DNA of 64,000 nucleotides from Pseudomonas mendocina (GCF_003008615.1 NZ_CP027657.1:3596001-3660000); one strand, 5' to 3'. Positions 1 to 7,896 are shown, numbered from the stretch's first letter. The notes: a model not told the origin generated them from the sequence alone. Numbers and translations: made by a program.

Positions 1-455
1 AGGGGCTGGATCAGGAGATCGGCTTCCTGCCTGGCACCGAGGCGGAGAAGATGGAACCCTGGCTCGGCGCCATTACCGACAACCTCGAGGCTCTGCACAT
101 GGATGACGAGAGCACTCATGGCAGTGTCGACTACATCCTGCAGAAGGTGCCGCTGCAATTTAAGTCGCTCAACTACATCCGCGGGCGTAGCTTCCAGCAG
201 AGCCTGATCCTCATCGACGAGTGCCAGAACCTCACCCCGCACCAGATGAAGACCATCATCACCCGTGCCGGCAGTGGCTCGAAGGTAGTATGCCTGGGCA
301 ACCTGGCGCAGATCGATACGCCCTACCTGTCAGCGCCCAGCTCGGGGCTGACCTACCTCACCGAACGCTTCAAGGACTTCCCGCACGGCGTCCACATCAC
401 CCTGCAAGGCGTACCACGCTCGATCCTGGCGGAATACGCGGAAACCCATATGTAA
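1..455 (+). CDS. PhoH-like ATPase, C-terminal part (5' end outside window)
   Basis: The reading frame is open from the window edge and ends at TAA 453-455, so only about the last 150 residues are present. They match the end of the PhoH domain of YlaK/PhoH2-type proteins, which are P-loop ATPases linked to RNA metabolism and often carry an N-terminal PIN domain. The Walker B-like stretch LILIDECQNLTPHQMKTII is followed by ITRAGSGSKVVCLGNLAQID, a typical PhoH pattern. A hairpin terminator follows 24 bp after the stop. The N-terminal half, including any PIN domain and the Walker A motif, cannot be seen. Confidence 0.9.
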   Translation, partial: GLDQEIGFLPGTEAEKMEPWLGAITDNLEALHMDDESTHGSVDYILQKVPLQFKSLNYIRGRSFQQSLILIDECQNLTPHQMKTIITRAGSGSKVVCLGNLAQIDTPYLSAPSSGLTYLTERFKDFPHGVHITLQGVPRSILAEYAETHM

Positions 456-478
456 CCCTCGGTCTGTTAAACACTGGC

Positions 479-507
479 GCCCCTGCTCGCAAGAGCAGGG
501 GCGTTTT
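479..507 (+). terminator. Rho-independent terminator after the PhoH-like gene
   Basis: A 10-bp perfect stem GCCCCTGCTC / GAGCAGGGGC with a GCAA loop is followed by GTTTT. It lies directly downstream of the PhoH-like stop codon. Confidence 0.85.
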
Positions 508-535
508 AGTCTGCATTAACGAATTTCTACAGGTC

Positions 536-668
536 TCGTGGGAGCGGCTTCAGCCGCGATGATCGCGGATAAATCCGCTCCTACAGTTGTGTAGCCGAAT
601 GCAGTTAGTAGCCCGGATGAAATCCGGGGATTTTTGCCGCTCTGGCCCCGGGTTTCATCCGGGCTACG
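536..668. repeat. REP-like palindromes (two families)
   Basis: Two repeat families lie back to back. The first reads GTGGGAGCGGCTTCAGCCGC and is followed by an inverted partner ending GGATAAATCCGCTCCTAC. The second is an inverted pair, GTAGCCCGGATGAAATCCGG at 606-626 facing TTTCATCCGGGCTAC at 653-667. Related copies lie near 30.7 kb and 36.0 kb. They occupy the gap before moaC and resemble the REP/BIME elements of Pseudomonas. Confidence 0.75.
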
Positions 669-720
669 AAATCCTGACCTGCAGGTTTACAATCGGCCGA
701 TTCTCGCCAGGAGCTTTCCC

Positions 721-1197
721 GTGCTGACCCACCTCGATTCCCAAGGCCGCGCGCATATGGTCGACGTCACCGACAAGGCGACCACCTTCCGCGAGGCCAC
801 CGCCGAAGCACGTGTGCGCATGCTGCCTGCCACCCTGCAGATGATCGTTGCCGGCGAGCACCCCAAGGGCGACGTGTTCGCCGTGGCGCGCATCGCCGGT
901 ATCCAGGCGGCGAAGAAAACCAGCGATCTGATCCCGCTGTGCCATCCGCTGATGCTCACCGGCGTCAAGGTCGAACTGCGTGCGGAGGGTGATGACAGCG
1001 TGCATATCACCGCGCGATGCAAACTGTCCGGGCAAACCGGTGTCGAGATGGAAGCACTGACTGCCGCCAGCGTCGCCGCGCTGACCATCTATGACATGTG
1101 CAAGGCCGTGGATCGCGGCATGGTCATCGAGCAGGTACGCCTGCTGGAAAAACTCGGCGGCAAGAGCGGTCACTACAAGCTGGAGGAGCAAGCATGA
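721..1197 (+). CDS. moaC: Cyclic pyranopterin monophosphate synthase MoaC
   Basis: MoaC converts the MoaA product to cyclic pyranopterin monophosphate in molybdenum cofactor synthesis. The 158 residues fit the family length of about 160. Family signatures are [15 protein letters not shown] near the start, [20 protein letters not shown] (the substrate site), and [20 protein letters not shown] near the end. I chose the GTG at 721, preceded by CAGGAGC, because the upstream ATG at 634 would add a non-conserved extension that runs into a REP element. The stop overlaps the moaD start, so the two are translationally coupled. Confidence 0.93.
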   Translation: MLTHLDSQGRAHMVDVTDKATTFREATAEARVRMLPATLQMIVAGEHPKGDVFAVARIAGIQAAKKTSDLIPLCHPLMLTGVKVELRAEGDDSVHITARCKLSGQTGVEMEALTAASVAALTIYDMCKAVDRGMVIEQVRLLEKLGGKSGHYKLEEQA

Positions 1198-1436
1198 TCC
1201 GCGTGCAGTATTTCGCCCGCTACCGCGAAGCCCTGGGCCGTGACGACGAACAACTCAGCGGCGATTTCGCCACCCTCGACGACCTGCGCCTGCACCTGGT
1301 TGCCCGTGGCGGCGAGTGGGAGGTGCTGGGGGAGCAGAACCTGATGTGCGCACGCAACCAGGAGCTGTGCAGCCTCGACGAGCCGTTGGCCGAAGGTGAT
1401 GAAGTGGCCTTCTTCCCCACCGTAACCGGCGGCTGA
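1194..1436 (+). CDS. moaD: Molybdopterin synthase sulfur carrier subunit MoaD
   Basis: MoaD is a small ubiquitin-like sulfur carrier that forms molybdopterin synthase with MoaE. The protein has 80 residues and ends in the required Gly-Gly (VTGG), the site of adenylation and thiocarboxylation. The ATG overlaps the moaC stop (ATGA). moaE follows after a 129-bp gap that contains REP-like sequence. A MoeB-type activating enzyme for this protein is encoded at 36854. Confidence 0.93.
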   Translation: MIRVQYFARYREALGRDDEQLSGDFATLDDLRLHLVARGGEWEVLGEQNLMCARNQELCSLDEPLAEGDEVAFFPTVTGG

Positions 1437-1565
1437 TCACCCTGTAGGAGCGGTCGGGCGGTGTTCCGCTTCAACCTTGTAGGGTGGGCCGGGCGGCGCT
1501 CCGCTTCAGCCCACCAATCACCCGCCGACCGTCCTTGACCACAGCCCCATCAAACGAGACACCCC
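1437..1565. repeat. REP-like repeats between moaD and moaE
   Basis: Two degenerate repeat units are visible, TGTAGGAGCGGTCGGGCGG at 1444 and TGTAGGGTGGGCCGGGCGGC at 1479, each ending in a CGCTTCA motif. The second unit closes with GCCCACC, complementary to its GGTGGGC start, so it can fold. Confidence 0.6.
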
Positions 1566-2021
1566 ATGACCATCCGCGTCCAAGCCCAACCCTTCGACCC
1601 CGGCACCGAGCTCAATGCCCTGCATGCCGCCAACCTCGGCATCGGCGCGGTGGTCACCTTCGTTGGTTACGTGCGTGACTTCAACGATGGGCGTGAAGTC
1701 GGCGGCATGTTTCTCGAACACTTCCCCGGCATGACCGAGAAGGCCTTGGCCAAGATCGCCGATGAAGCGCGTGAGCGCTGGCCGCTGCTGGGTATCGAGA
1801 TCATCCACCGCATTGGCCGCCTGGAGCCGGGCGAGCCTATCGTCTTCGTCGGCACCAGCAGCGCCCACCGGCAGGCGGCATTCGACGCCTGCAACTTCAT
1901 CATGGATTACCTGAAGACCCGCGCACCGTTCTGGAAGAAGGAAGACACCAGCGAAGGCCCGCGCTGGGTCGAAGGGCGCTGCAGCGACCAGAGCGCTGCC
2001 GAACGTTGGCAGCGTCAGTAG
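1566..2021 (+). CDS. moaE: Molybdopterin synthase catalytic subunit MoaE
   Basis: MoaE inserts two sulfurs from MoaD thiocarboxylate into cyclic pyranopterin monophosphate. The 151 residues match the E. coli length. Visible signatures are GAVVTFVGYVRDFNDG, LEHFPGMTEKALAKIADEA, HRIGRLEPGEPIVFVGTSSAHR, and the C-terminal lysine region YLKTRAPFWKKE that contains the catalytic lysines. It ends the moaC-moaD-moaE cluster. moaA is not in the window. Confidence 0.94.
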   Translation: MTIRVQAQPFDPGTELNALHAANLGIGAVVTFVGYVRDFNDGREVGGMFLEHFPGMTEKALAKIADEARERWPLLGIEIIHRIGRLEPGEPIVFVGTSSAHRQAAFDACNFIMDYLKTRAPFWKKEDTSEGPRWVEGRCSDQSAAERWQRQ

Positions 2022-2320
2022 GGTGTGCCGCGCACACCGGTTTTTCGCAATTCCTCGCACGGCGGATGACCGCACAGCGCGTCCCCCTCGATACCGTTCT
2101 GTGCGCATGGCGCACCCTACGATGCGGCGCGTGATTCCGAACCCGCAGGGTACTCCGCGCGTGTCCACCCATATCACCTGATACTCATGACCTCCGGTGA
2201 TCGCGATCCGTAGGGTGCGCCGTGCGCACCGGCTCCTCGCACACCCTGACCGAATGAATCGCGACACCCTCAAGATCGCTTGAGGCGCATGGCGCACTCA
2301 CGGTAGCCGCGACTCTTTGA
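2022..2320. repeat. Array of GTAGGGTGCGCCGTGCGCACC-type REP elements
   Basis: The stretch between moaE and the next gene is filled by repeats in both orientations: AGTAGGGTGTGCCGCGCACAC at about 2020, TGTGCGCATGGCGCACCCTAC at 2100-2120, TAGGGTGCGCCGTGCGCACC at 2211-2230, and a decayed copy near 2287. Each unit is an imperfect palindrome (GTGCGC...GCGCAC). Further copies lie at 4654, 35911, 35941, 62807 and 62890. No gene is supported here. Confidence 0.75.
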
Positions 2321-2324
2321 AGCC

Positions 2325-2489
2325 CTAAGCCAGCGCCAGATGCACCCGCAGCGCAATCGGCACCAGCATCAGCAACACGCCCAGGCCCAGCACGCGTATG
2401 CCCCATTCGTGTTCGCGAAAGTTGAAGCCGACTCCCAGCAGCAGGAAGCCGCCAACCAATAGCAGCAGCATCAGGTGATAGTGATCCAT
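2325..2489 (-). CDS. Small two-helix membrane protein, function unknown
   Basis: The 54-residue protein has two hydrophobic helices, MLLLLVGGFLLLGVGF and VLGLGVLLMLVPIALRV, separated by a short charged loop (NFREHEWG). I chose the ATG at 2489 because GGAGAAG lies 6-8 bases upstream. The longer frame that opens at 2708 is repeat-like and lacks a better site. I do not recognise a family. It is transcribed divergently from the nucleotidase gene. Confidence 0.6.
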   Translation of the reverse strand: MDHYHLMLLLLVGGFLLLGVGFNFREHEWGIRVLGLGVLLMLVPIALRVHLALA

Positions 2490-2662
2490 CGCTCTTCTCC
2501 GTTTCGCAGCCCTCTGTTTACAGACTAGCCCCTCCATTGGCCTTCGGTGCTGACCTGGGGCAATACGACTGACTCGATTGGCGACAATACGCGGCCCGAT
2601 TGGTCGCTGTCTGGCGTCACGGCCTGCTCCATACTGTGCGTAGTCATCGTCAAGGATCGTCC

Positions 2663-4579
2663 ATGCACCTGTTCTCCTCACTCCTGCTCGCCGGCCTGCT
2701 GACCGCAACGCCGCTGGCCGCTGCCGAACGCAGCTTCACCATCCTGCACAGCAACGACTGGCAGTCGCGGCTGCTCGGGTTTGGCCCCAACAACGAATAC
2801 ACCCCGGCGACGGTGAACGATGACGACACCGTCGGCGGTGTTGCCCGCCTGGCCACGCTATTGGGTGAGCGTCGCGCGGCGGCTGGCGAAGAACCCTTGC
2901 TGCTGCTCGATGGCGGCGACTTCACCATGGGCACGTTGTTTCACACCATAGCCCGTGAGATGGGCAGCGAGCTGCGTCTGATGACCGACCTGGGCTACGA
3001 CGCGGCGGTGATCGGCAACCATGAGTTCGACTTCCGCCCGGCTGGCCTCGCCGCGATGATCAGCTCCGCGCACAAGGCCAAGGGCGATGCGCTGTTGCCG
3101 TTGTTGTCGAGCAACATGCGTTTCGATGCCACGAGCAAGGCCGATGACAGCCTGCAGGCGCACTACGATGCTGGACGTATCCTGCCGTACACGCTGATCG
3201 AGCGCGGCGGCATTCGCTTCGGCCTGTTCGGCCTGCTCGGTAACAACGCCGTAGCGGTCAGCCCGATGATCAAGCCGCTGACCTTCGCCGACCCGGTGGC
3301 CATCGCCAAGGAAACCGTGGCCAAGCTGCGTGAGGAGGGCGCCGAGGTGGTCATTCTGCTGTCGCACATGGGCGTCACTCAGCAGGCCGATGGCAACTGG
3401 CGCGGCGAGGAAGTGGAACTGGTCGAGCAGGTGCCGGGCATCGACATCGTCGTCGGCGGACATTCGCATGTGGCGCTGCCACAGCCGGTGCTGGTCAACG
3501 GGCATACCCCGATAGTGCAGGCCGGTTCGGAAATCCAGTACCTCGGCGAGTTGCGCATGACCCTCGGTGACGACGGCGTACCGCGCGTGCGCGATTACCG
3601 CCTGCACCCGATCAACGACAGCATTGCCGGCGACGCGACCATCACCGCCAAGGTCGAAGACTTCAAGCAGGTGGTCAGCGAACGTATGCTGGCGCCCAAG
3701 GGCTATCGCTTCGATCAACCGCTGGCCAAGGTCGACCAGAGTCTGGGCCGCGACTTCAGCGACAACACCCTGGCCAACCTGGTGACCGACGCCCTGCGCC
3801 ACGCCGTGGATGCCGACCTTGCCTTCACCGGCAACGGCACCATCCGCGATGACCTGCTCAAGGGCCGCCATGGCGTACAGGACGTGTCCGACCTGTTTCG
3901 CATTGCCCCGCTGGGCATTGGTCACTTCGATGACGAGCCCGGCTATCCGCTGATCAAGGCCTATGTCAGTGCCCGCGAAATCAAGTCGCTGCTGGAAGTG
4001 CTGCTGCTCGCCTACCAGTTGCGCGATAGCCAGAGCTATTACCCGCGCGTCTCCGGCGTGCGCTTCACCTACAACCCCTGGCGCGTGCCGTTCGACCGGG
4101 TCAGCCGCATCGAGATCGGTGATCCGCGCAATGGCTACCGTGATCTGGATCTGAATGACACACGCCTCTACAGCATCGGTGCCACCAGCTATGTCGGCAG
4201 CTTCACCTGGCTGGTGCCGGATCTGACCAAGGGCCTGCTCGATGTCGTGCCCAAGGACGCCGAGGGCAAACCGCTGCCGCGCATCGAAGACGCCATCGTC
4301 GACCAGGATCCGGGCAAGGAAGGTGTGCAGGAACTCAAGGAGTGGCAGGCACTGCTCGACCATATCCGCAGCCTGCCGGATCTCGATGGCGACGGCCTGC
4401 CCGACATTCCCACTACTGGCGCCGCAGCCGAAGAGCGCATGGTGCGTGCGCCCAGCCTGCACCCGGCGGAAATGTTCCGCCTGGCGGGAACGATGCAATG
4501 GGGCGTCAGCGTGGTGATCCTGGCCTGTGTGCTGCTGATCCTCTGGCTGCTCACCCGCCCGCTGCGCCGCCGGCACTGA
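2663..4579 (+). CDS. Membrane-anchored bifunctional metallophosphatase / 5'-nucleotidase (UshA/CpdB type)
   Basis: This is a periplasmic two-domain nucleotidase of 638 residues. A signal peptide (HLFSSLLLAGLLTATPLAAA) precedes the calcineurin-like phosphoesterase domain with LHSNDWQ, DGGDFTMGT, GNHEFD, LLSHMG and GGHSHV, the metal-binding and catalytic blocks. A 5'-nucleotidase C-terminal domain follows (FSDNTLANLVTDALRH, FTGNGTIRDDL). The protein ends with a transmembrane helix (VSVVILACVLLILWLL) and a basic tail, so it is probably anchored to the inner membrane and faces the periplasm, unlike soluble UshA. It should release phosphate from nucleotides. The exact substrate cannot be told. Confidence 0.88.
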   Translation: MHLFSSLLLAGLLTATPLAAAERSFTILHSNDWQSRLLGFGPNNEYTPATVNDDDTVGGVARLATLLGERRAAAGEEPLLLLDGGDFTMGTLFHTIAREMGSELRLMTDLGYDAAVIGNHEFDFRPAGLAAMISSAHKAKGDALLPLLSSNMRFDATSKADDSLQAHYDAGRILPYTLIERGGIRFGLFGLLGNNAVAVSPMIKPLTFADPVAIAKETVAKLREEGAEVVILLSHMGVTQQADGNWRGEEVELVEQVPGIDIVVGGHSHVALPQPVLVNGHTPIVQAGSEIQYLGELRMTLGDDGVPRVRDYRLHPINDSIAGDATITAKVEDFKQVVSERMLAPKGYRFDQPLAKVDQSLGRDFSDNTLANLVTDALRHAVDADLAFTGNGTIRDDLLKGRHGVQDVSDLFRIAPLGIGHFDDEPGYPLIKAYVSAREIKSLLEVLLLAYQLRDSQSYYPRVSGVRFTYNPWRVPFDRVSRIEIGDPRNGYRDLDLNDTRLYSIGATSYVGSFTWLVPDLTKGLLDVVPKDAEGKPLPRIEDAIVDQDPGKEGVQELKEWQALLDHIRSLPDLDGDGLPDIPTTGAAAEERMVRAPSLHPAEMFRLAGTMQWGVSVVILACVLLILWLLTRPLRRRH

Positions 4580-4639
4580 TGCGCTACTGAACCGCAGGTG
4601 CGCGGGGCTGCCTAGGCTGCGTGCGCCGGCTCTTTCGGT

Positions 4640-4680
4640 GCGTAACGACTTCGGTGCGCACGGCGCACCCTACATCGCCC
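4640..4680. repeat. REP-like palindrome downstream of the nucleotidase gene
   Basis: The unit GGTGCGCACGGCGCACCCTAC at about 4654-4674 belongs to the family seen at 2.0-2.3 kb. The rest of the 262-bp gap up to the EamA gene shows nothing else I can support. Confidence 0.6.
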
Positions 4681-4841
4681 CGCCCGCAATCTTGCCAAGC
4701 ATTGCCTGCCTCCGTATGGTGCAAAGCCGCCTGATTCGGAAGCTACGCAATGATTGCTCAGCACTGCCCGCTCGGTGACCGCGCACAGCCGGCCAAGACC
4801 CTCTCGGATATCCGTCACGTCGTTGGCGTGGCCCAAGCCTT

Positions 4842-5756
4842 ATGACCGCACTCAATCACTCGCGCCCGCTGGCGCTGTTCGGCCTGTTGCTGGCCAATCT
4901 CTGCTGGTCCGGCAACGCCTTGGTGGCGCGCGCCTTCGCCGGTGAAATCGCCCCGTTCACCCTGTCGTTCTGGCGCTGGTGCCTGGCGCTGGCGCTGCTG
5001 CTGCCCTTCGTCGCCATACCTTTGTGGCGTCATCGCGCTGCACTGCGTCACGCGGGCTGGCGCCTGCTGGTGCTCGGCGGCCTCGGTATCGCAGGCTACA
5101 ACTCGCTGCTCTACAGCGCGGCGCAGACTACCGCCGCGATCAACATCTCGCTGGTCAATACCTGCCTGCCGCTGGTGACCTTCATCGGCGCCGGCTTGTT
5201 GCTCAACGAATGGCCCGCGCGGCGTGCCTGGTGGGGAATGGGCGTTGCCGTGATTGGTCTGGCGGTGCTGATCAGCCATGGGCAATGGAGCCGCATCGCC
5301 AGCCTGTCGTTCAATCAGGGTGACCTGATCATGCTGCTGGCCGTGGTCGATTGGGCGCTGTACTCGCTGCTGCTGCGGCGCTGGTCGGCCTACCTGCAAC
5401 CGATTCCGCCGCTGGCATTGCTCGGTGCATTCATTCTGCTCGGCGTGCCGCTGATCCTGCCCTTCTATTTATACGAGCTGAGTCAGGGCGCCCATCTGGC
5501 GCTCAACGCCGCCAACCTCTCGGCTGTCGCCTACACCGCTGTATTCGCCTCGCTGCTCGCCTATCTGGCCTGGAATCACGGCATCCGAGTGGTCGGCGCG
5601 GCCAAGGCGGCACTGACCAACTACGTGATGCCGGTATTCACTGCGCTGTTGGGCTGGGTGCTGCTGAACGAGAGCCTGGAGATCTACCACTGGCTAGGTG
5701 CTGCGATGATTTTCGGCGGCCTGCTGGTGGCCACACGGCCGAGTAAAAGCGCCTGA
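4842..5756 (+). CDS. EamA/DMT-family transporter (RhaT-like)
   Basis: The 304-residue inner membrane protein has about ten predicted helices in two EamA repeats, as in drug/metabolite transporters. The N-terminal repeat begins ALFGLLLANLCWSGNALVAR. The second repeat ends with the conserved block TNYVMPVFTALLGWVLLNE followed by a last helix. Such proteins export metabolites or amino acids, but the substrate cannot be inferred. A second, unrelated EamA gene lies at 59861. Confidence 0.85.
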   Translation: MTALNHSRPLALFGLLLANLCWSGNALVARAFAGEIAPFTLSFWRWCLALALLLPFVAIPLWRHRAALRHAGWRLLVLGGLGIAGYNSLLYSAAQTTAAINISLVNTCLPLVTFIGAGLLLNEWPARRAWWGMGVAVIGLAVLISHGQWSRIASLSFNQGDLIMLLAVVDWALYSLLLRRWSAYLQPIPPLALLGAFILLGVPLILPFYLYELSQGAHLALNAANLSAVAYTAVFASLLAYLAWNHGIRVVGAAKAALTNYVMPVFTALLGWVLLNESLEIYHWLGAAMIFGGLLVATRPSKSA

Positions 5757-5770
5757 GTTCAGCATCACGA

Positions 5771-5794
5771 CCCTCTCCTGATTGTGGGAGAGGG
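5771..5794. terminator. Possible hairpin between convergent genes
   Basis: CCCTCTCC and GGAGAGGG form an 8-bp stem around TGATTGTG, between the EamA gene and the convergent lipoprotein gene. There is no clean T-run on either side, so it may equally be a repeat remnant. Confidence 0.4.
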
Positions 5795-5808
5795 CTAGCC
5801 GCCTTTCT

Positions 5809-6255
5809 TCACTCCGGCTTGAGCATCAAGAACGCCTCACCACCCTCGCGGTCATGCATCAGGATGAACGGCTGCCCGGCGATCATCATCTTCGCCGGCG
5901 TCTTGCGTGGCACTGTGGTGCCGGCGTTCACCGCCGCGGCCGTCAACAACTGGCTGGTCAGCGTCGCATCCTGCTGCGGCTCGCTGGTCACCACGCACTC
6001 GTGGCTGACCTTGACCTGAATGCTCAGGCTCTTGTCCGCATTGAAGCCGATGGTGGCAAAGCCCATATCGGTCATCTCGGTGATGCCATGCTGGCGCGCC
6101 ACGCGATGCGCCTCGGCAAAGCTCGGTGCAGTCTGCAGGCAGATATCGCGAAACGCCTGCACCACGGGCGAGGTAATCGGCACTGGCGGCTGCGAGCCGA
6201 AGTTGGCGCAGGCGCCGAGAAGACTGCAACTGAACAGCAGGGCGAACTTTTTCAT
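5809..6255 (-). CDS. Putative lipoprotein, function unknown
   Basis: The 148-residue protein starts with a lipoprotein signal, MKKFALLFSCSLLGAC, with the lipobox LGAC. The mature part holds FRDICLQTAPSFAEAHRVAR and HECVVTS, with two cysteines that could form a disulfide. The start at 6255 is set by AAGGAAG upstream and by the signal peptide. The longer frame to 6306 would bury the signal. The family is not recognised with confidence. The next gene upstream on the same strand ends 26 bp away, so the two may be co-transcribed. Confidence 0.75.
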   Translation of the reverse strand: MKKFALLFSCSLLGACANFGSQPPVPITSPVVQAFRDICLQTAPSFAEAHRVARQHGITEMTDMGFATIGFNADKSLSIQVKVSHECVVTSEPQQDATLTSQLLTAAAVNAGTTVPRKTPAKMMIAGQPFILMHDREGGEAFLMLKPE

Positions 6256-6281
6256 CACATCTTCCTTAATGCTCGGTTGGT

Positions 6282-6455
6282 TCAGGGTTGCTGTGGTTGC
6301 TGGCAAAGATCATGCCCCAGCACCTTTGATGCCAGCCCCTTGGCCAGATAGGTTTCCACCACGCGGCCATCGCCGCACTCGGTCTTGTGGCCGATGGCGA
6401 GACCGATGGAAAGCAGGACGAATAGCGCCAGGCCGATATTCTGGATGGGCGTCAT
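6282..6455 (-). CDS. Small membrane or secreted protein, function unknown
   Basis: The 57-residue protein has one N-terminal hydrophobic helix, IGLALFVLLSIGLAIG, followed by a short tail with two cysteines (KTECGDGR and GHDLCQQ). The start at 6455 is tentative because the ribosome site is weak and the frame continues upstream to 6599. It lies just upstream of the lipoprotein gene on the same strand and diverges from the excalibur-domain gene. Confidence 0.5.
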   Translation of the reverse strand: MTPIQNIGLALFVLLSIGLAIGHKTECGDGRVVETYLAKGLASKVLGHDLCQQPQQP

Positions 6456-6598
6456 GACAGGGCTCTTTTGCGAAAACAATGGGGCAGGATGAAGAGGCGG
6501 GCAGGGGATGGCAAGTGTGTCAGTGCCCAACCCTGGCGTTGCCGGCTCGGCGAGCCAATACTGGTGGTCACTCCGCATAATCGGCAAGGGACTGCGCA

Positions 6599-6955
6599 AT
6601 GAAGAAGCTGATCATCATCCTGCTGCTGGGCGCCGCCTTCTGGCAGTTCTACCTGAGCAAACCCGGCAGCCCGGTGATCAGTAACATCGCCAGCGACGGC
6701 TCGGTGATGGAAAGCCCGGTGGTCACCCAGTCCAGCTCGTCCTCTTTCTCGCTGGACAGCCTGCGGTCGCCACCTTCGATCAACCAGCCGGCCGCCCAGG
6801 TGGGCAGCAGTCAATATCGCTGCGATGGCCGTACCCATTGTTCGCAGATGACCTCCTGCGCTGAAGCCACCTACTTTCTGCGCAACTGCCCCGGCACGAA
6901 AATGGACGGCGACAACGATGGCGTGCCCTGTGAAGGGCAATGGTGCGGCCGTTAA
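6599..6955 (+). CDS. Excalibur calcium-binding domain protein (chromosomal copy)
   Basis: The 118-residue protein has an N-terminal signal-anchor (KKLIIILLLGAAFWQFYL), a Ser/Pro-rich linker and a C-terminal excalibur domain. The domain reads CDGRTHCSQMTSCAEATYFL then NCPGTKMDGDNDGVPCEGQW, with the DxDxDGxPCE calcium loop. It is probably displayed in the periplasm. A close paralogue is encoded at 7570-7896 on the other side of the tRNA-Met gene, inside the prophage boundary. Between residues 74 and 116 the two are nearly identical, while the linkers differ. Confidence 0.85.
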   Translation: MKKLIIILLLGAAFWQFYLSKPGSPVISNIASDGSVMESPVVTQSSSSSFSLDSLRSPPSINQPAAQVGSSQYRCDGRTHCSQMTSCAEATYFLRNCPGTKMDGDNDGVPCEGQWCGR

Positions 6956-7230
6956 GGCAGATTGATGGAGAGGTCGCCGAGCACGAGTCGGGCGACGATC
7001 ATCCAGGCAACCGCGCTGACGATCCCGAGCACGCTGTAGCCGACGACGATACCAATCGCGATCTGCTTCCACAGTCCGGCGAAGCGGTTGGGCTCGTTTC
7101 GGTAGCGCGTCGGCATATCGCGCTCCGCCCGCAAATCGTCGAAGTCGTCTCTCGCTCTCAAGGTGCTCTCCTGGTTCATGGGCCAGCGCGCGGCGGCGCT
7201 GCAGCCTGGCTGGGGCGAATTTTCCTGCAT
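6952..7230 (-). CDS. Single-helix membrane protein, function unknown
   Basis: The protein has about 92 residues. A charged N-terminus (DDFDDLRAERDMPTRYRNEP) precedes a membrane segment, QIAIGIVVGYSVLGIVSAVA. The start is uncertain: the ATG at 7230 has a GAGG-like site, and an internal ATG at 7179 is also possible. Its stop codon overlaps that of the convergent excalibur gene. No family is recognised. Confidence 0.55.
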   Translation of the reverse strand: MQENSPQPGCSAAARWPMNQESTLRARDDFDDLRAERDMPTRYRNEPNRFAGLWKQIAIGIVVGYSVLGIVSAVAWMIVARLVLGDLSINLP

Positions 7231-7375
7231 CGCCTCACGGCCCCGCAAGCACCGTCCGTGCGCCGCGCAGGCAGGTGAAGATGCGTGTCGCGAGCCTTGA
7301 GCCCACCACCTGCTCTGCCCGATTCCCCCGAAGCCTAACCGCTTGATAAAACGTAAATTTATCGATGTGCTGGGG

Positions 7376-7404
7376 TTGACAGCGCTATTCGAGACGCGGA
7401 AAAT
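7376..7404 (+). promoter_or_regulatory. Promoter of the tRNA-Met gene
   Basis: TTGACA (7376-7381) and GAAAAT (7399-7404) are spaced by 17 bp. A GC-rich discriminator GCGCGCCG follows, as is common for stringently controlled stable-RNA promoters. The tRNA begins 11 bp downstream. Confidence 0.6.
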
Positions 7405-7414
7405 GCGCGCCGTT

Positions 7415-7491
7415 GGCTACATAGCTCAGTCGGTTAGAGCGCAGCATTCATAATGCTGATGTCCCAGGTTCAAGTCCCGGTGTAGCCACCA
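7415..7491 (+). tRNA. tRNA-Met(CAT), elongator type; prophage attachment site
   Basis: The 77-nt cloverleaf has acceptor stem GGCTACA / TGTAGCC, anticodon stem CAGCA / TGCTG with loop TTCATAA, T-arm GGTTCAAGTCC and an encoded CCA. It resembles elongator tRNA-Met (metT/metU type) rather than initiator tRNA. Its 3' half (7446-7491) is duplicated at 20259-20304, which marks it as the integration target of the filamentous prophage. The crossover keeps the tRNA intact. Confidence 0.95.
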
Positions 7492-7493
7492 TA
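7446..7493 (+). repeat. attL: 48-bp direct repeat at the left prophage end
   Basis: This stretch, the tRNA-Met 3' half plus 2 bp, is identical to 20259-20306. Identity begins after a C/G mismatch on the left and ends at a T/A mismatch on the right. The pair brackets 12.9 kb with a tyrosine integrase gene next to this end. Confidence 0.93.
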
Positions 7494-7499
7494 TTTATC

Positions 7500-7526
7500 A
7501 AAGGGTTAGCTTCGGCTAGCCCTTTG
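7500..7526 (+). terminator. Terminator downstream of tRNA-Met
   Basis: The stem AAGGGTTAGC / GCTAGCCCTT with a TTCG loop is followed by TGTCGTTT. A sister hairpin (loop GCAA) follows the second att copy at 20313, so each integrated unit restores a tRNA terminator. Confidence 0.8.
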
Positions 7527-7540
7527 TCGTTTCTGGGGTA

Positions 7541-7559
7541 GTGACTACGAAGTGACTAC
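7541..7559 (+). other. Candidate integrase arm-type sites (left end)
   Basis: GTGACTAC occurs twice here (7541-7548 and 7552-7559). It recurs near the right end of this prophage (20149-20156) and near the right end of the second element (25718-25725). The 8-mer close to attachment sites suggests arm-type binding sites for the tyrosine integrase. This is inference from position and recurrence only. Confidence 0.45.
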
Positions 7560-7569
7560 ACCCTGTCTA

Positions 7570-7896
7570 CTAGCGGCACCATTGCCGTTCACATGGCACG
7601 CCATCGTTGTTGCCGTCCATCTTCGTGCCAGGGCAATTACGAAGGAAAAAAGTGGCCTCAGCGCACGAAGTCATTTGAGAACAATGGGTTCGACCGTCAC
7701 AAGAGTAAGACGGAGTAGCAGGCCTCGCAGGGCTGATAGATGGCTGAGTTAAGCTAGTTGGTATACCACTGGAGACGCTAGTTGTCGGTTGACTAGCAGG
7801 GTATGAGGTCGAGCTATCAGAGCGCTCTGAATTAGGTTTCAGATAAAATTGCCAGACAGCAGCGCCGATCAGTAGAGCAATGATCAGATTCTTCAA
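7570..7896 (-). CDS. Excalibur calcium-binding domain protein (prophage-side copy)
   Basis: The 108-residue protein has a signal-anchor (KNLIIALLIGAAVWQFYL), a Ser/Thr/Pro linker and an excalibur domain ending NDGVPCERQW. The start is TTG at 7896 with GGGG about 7 bases upstream. It is paralogous to the gene at 6599-6955. It lies between attL and the integrase gene, so it belongs to the prophage as now bounded. It could be a passenger taken from the flank during an imprecise excision. Confidence 0.75.
   Translation of the reverse strand: MKNLIIALLIGAAVWQFYLKPNSERSDSSTSYPASQPTTSVSSGIPTSLTQPSISPARPATPSYSCDGRTHCSQMTSCAEATFFLRNCPGTKMDGNNDGVPCERQWCR

Noticed and set aside
2858-4576. Long minus-strand open frame (572 codons) opposite the nucleotidase gene
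   Set aside because: It is antisense to a clear enzyme with full motifs and is His/Gln/Arg-rich without any family signature, a common artefact of high-GC codon bias.
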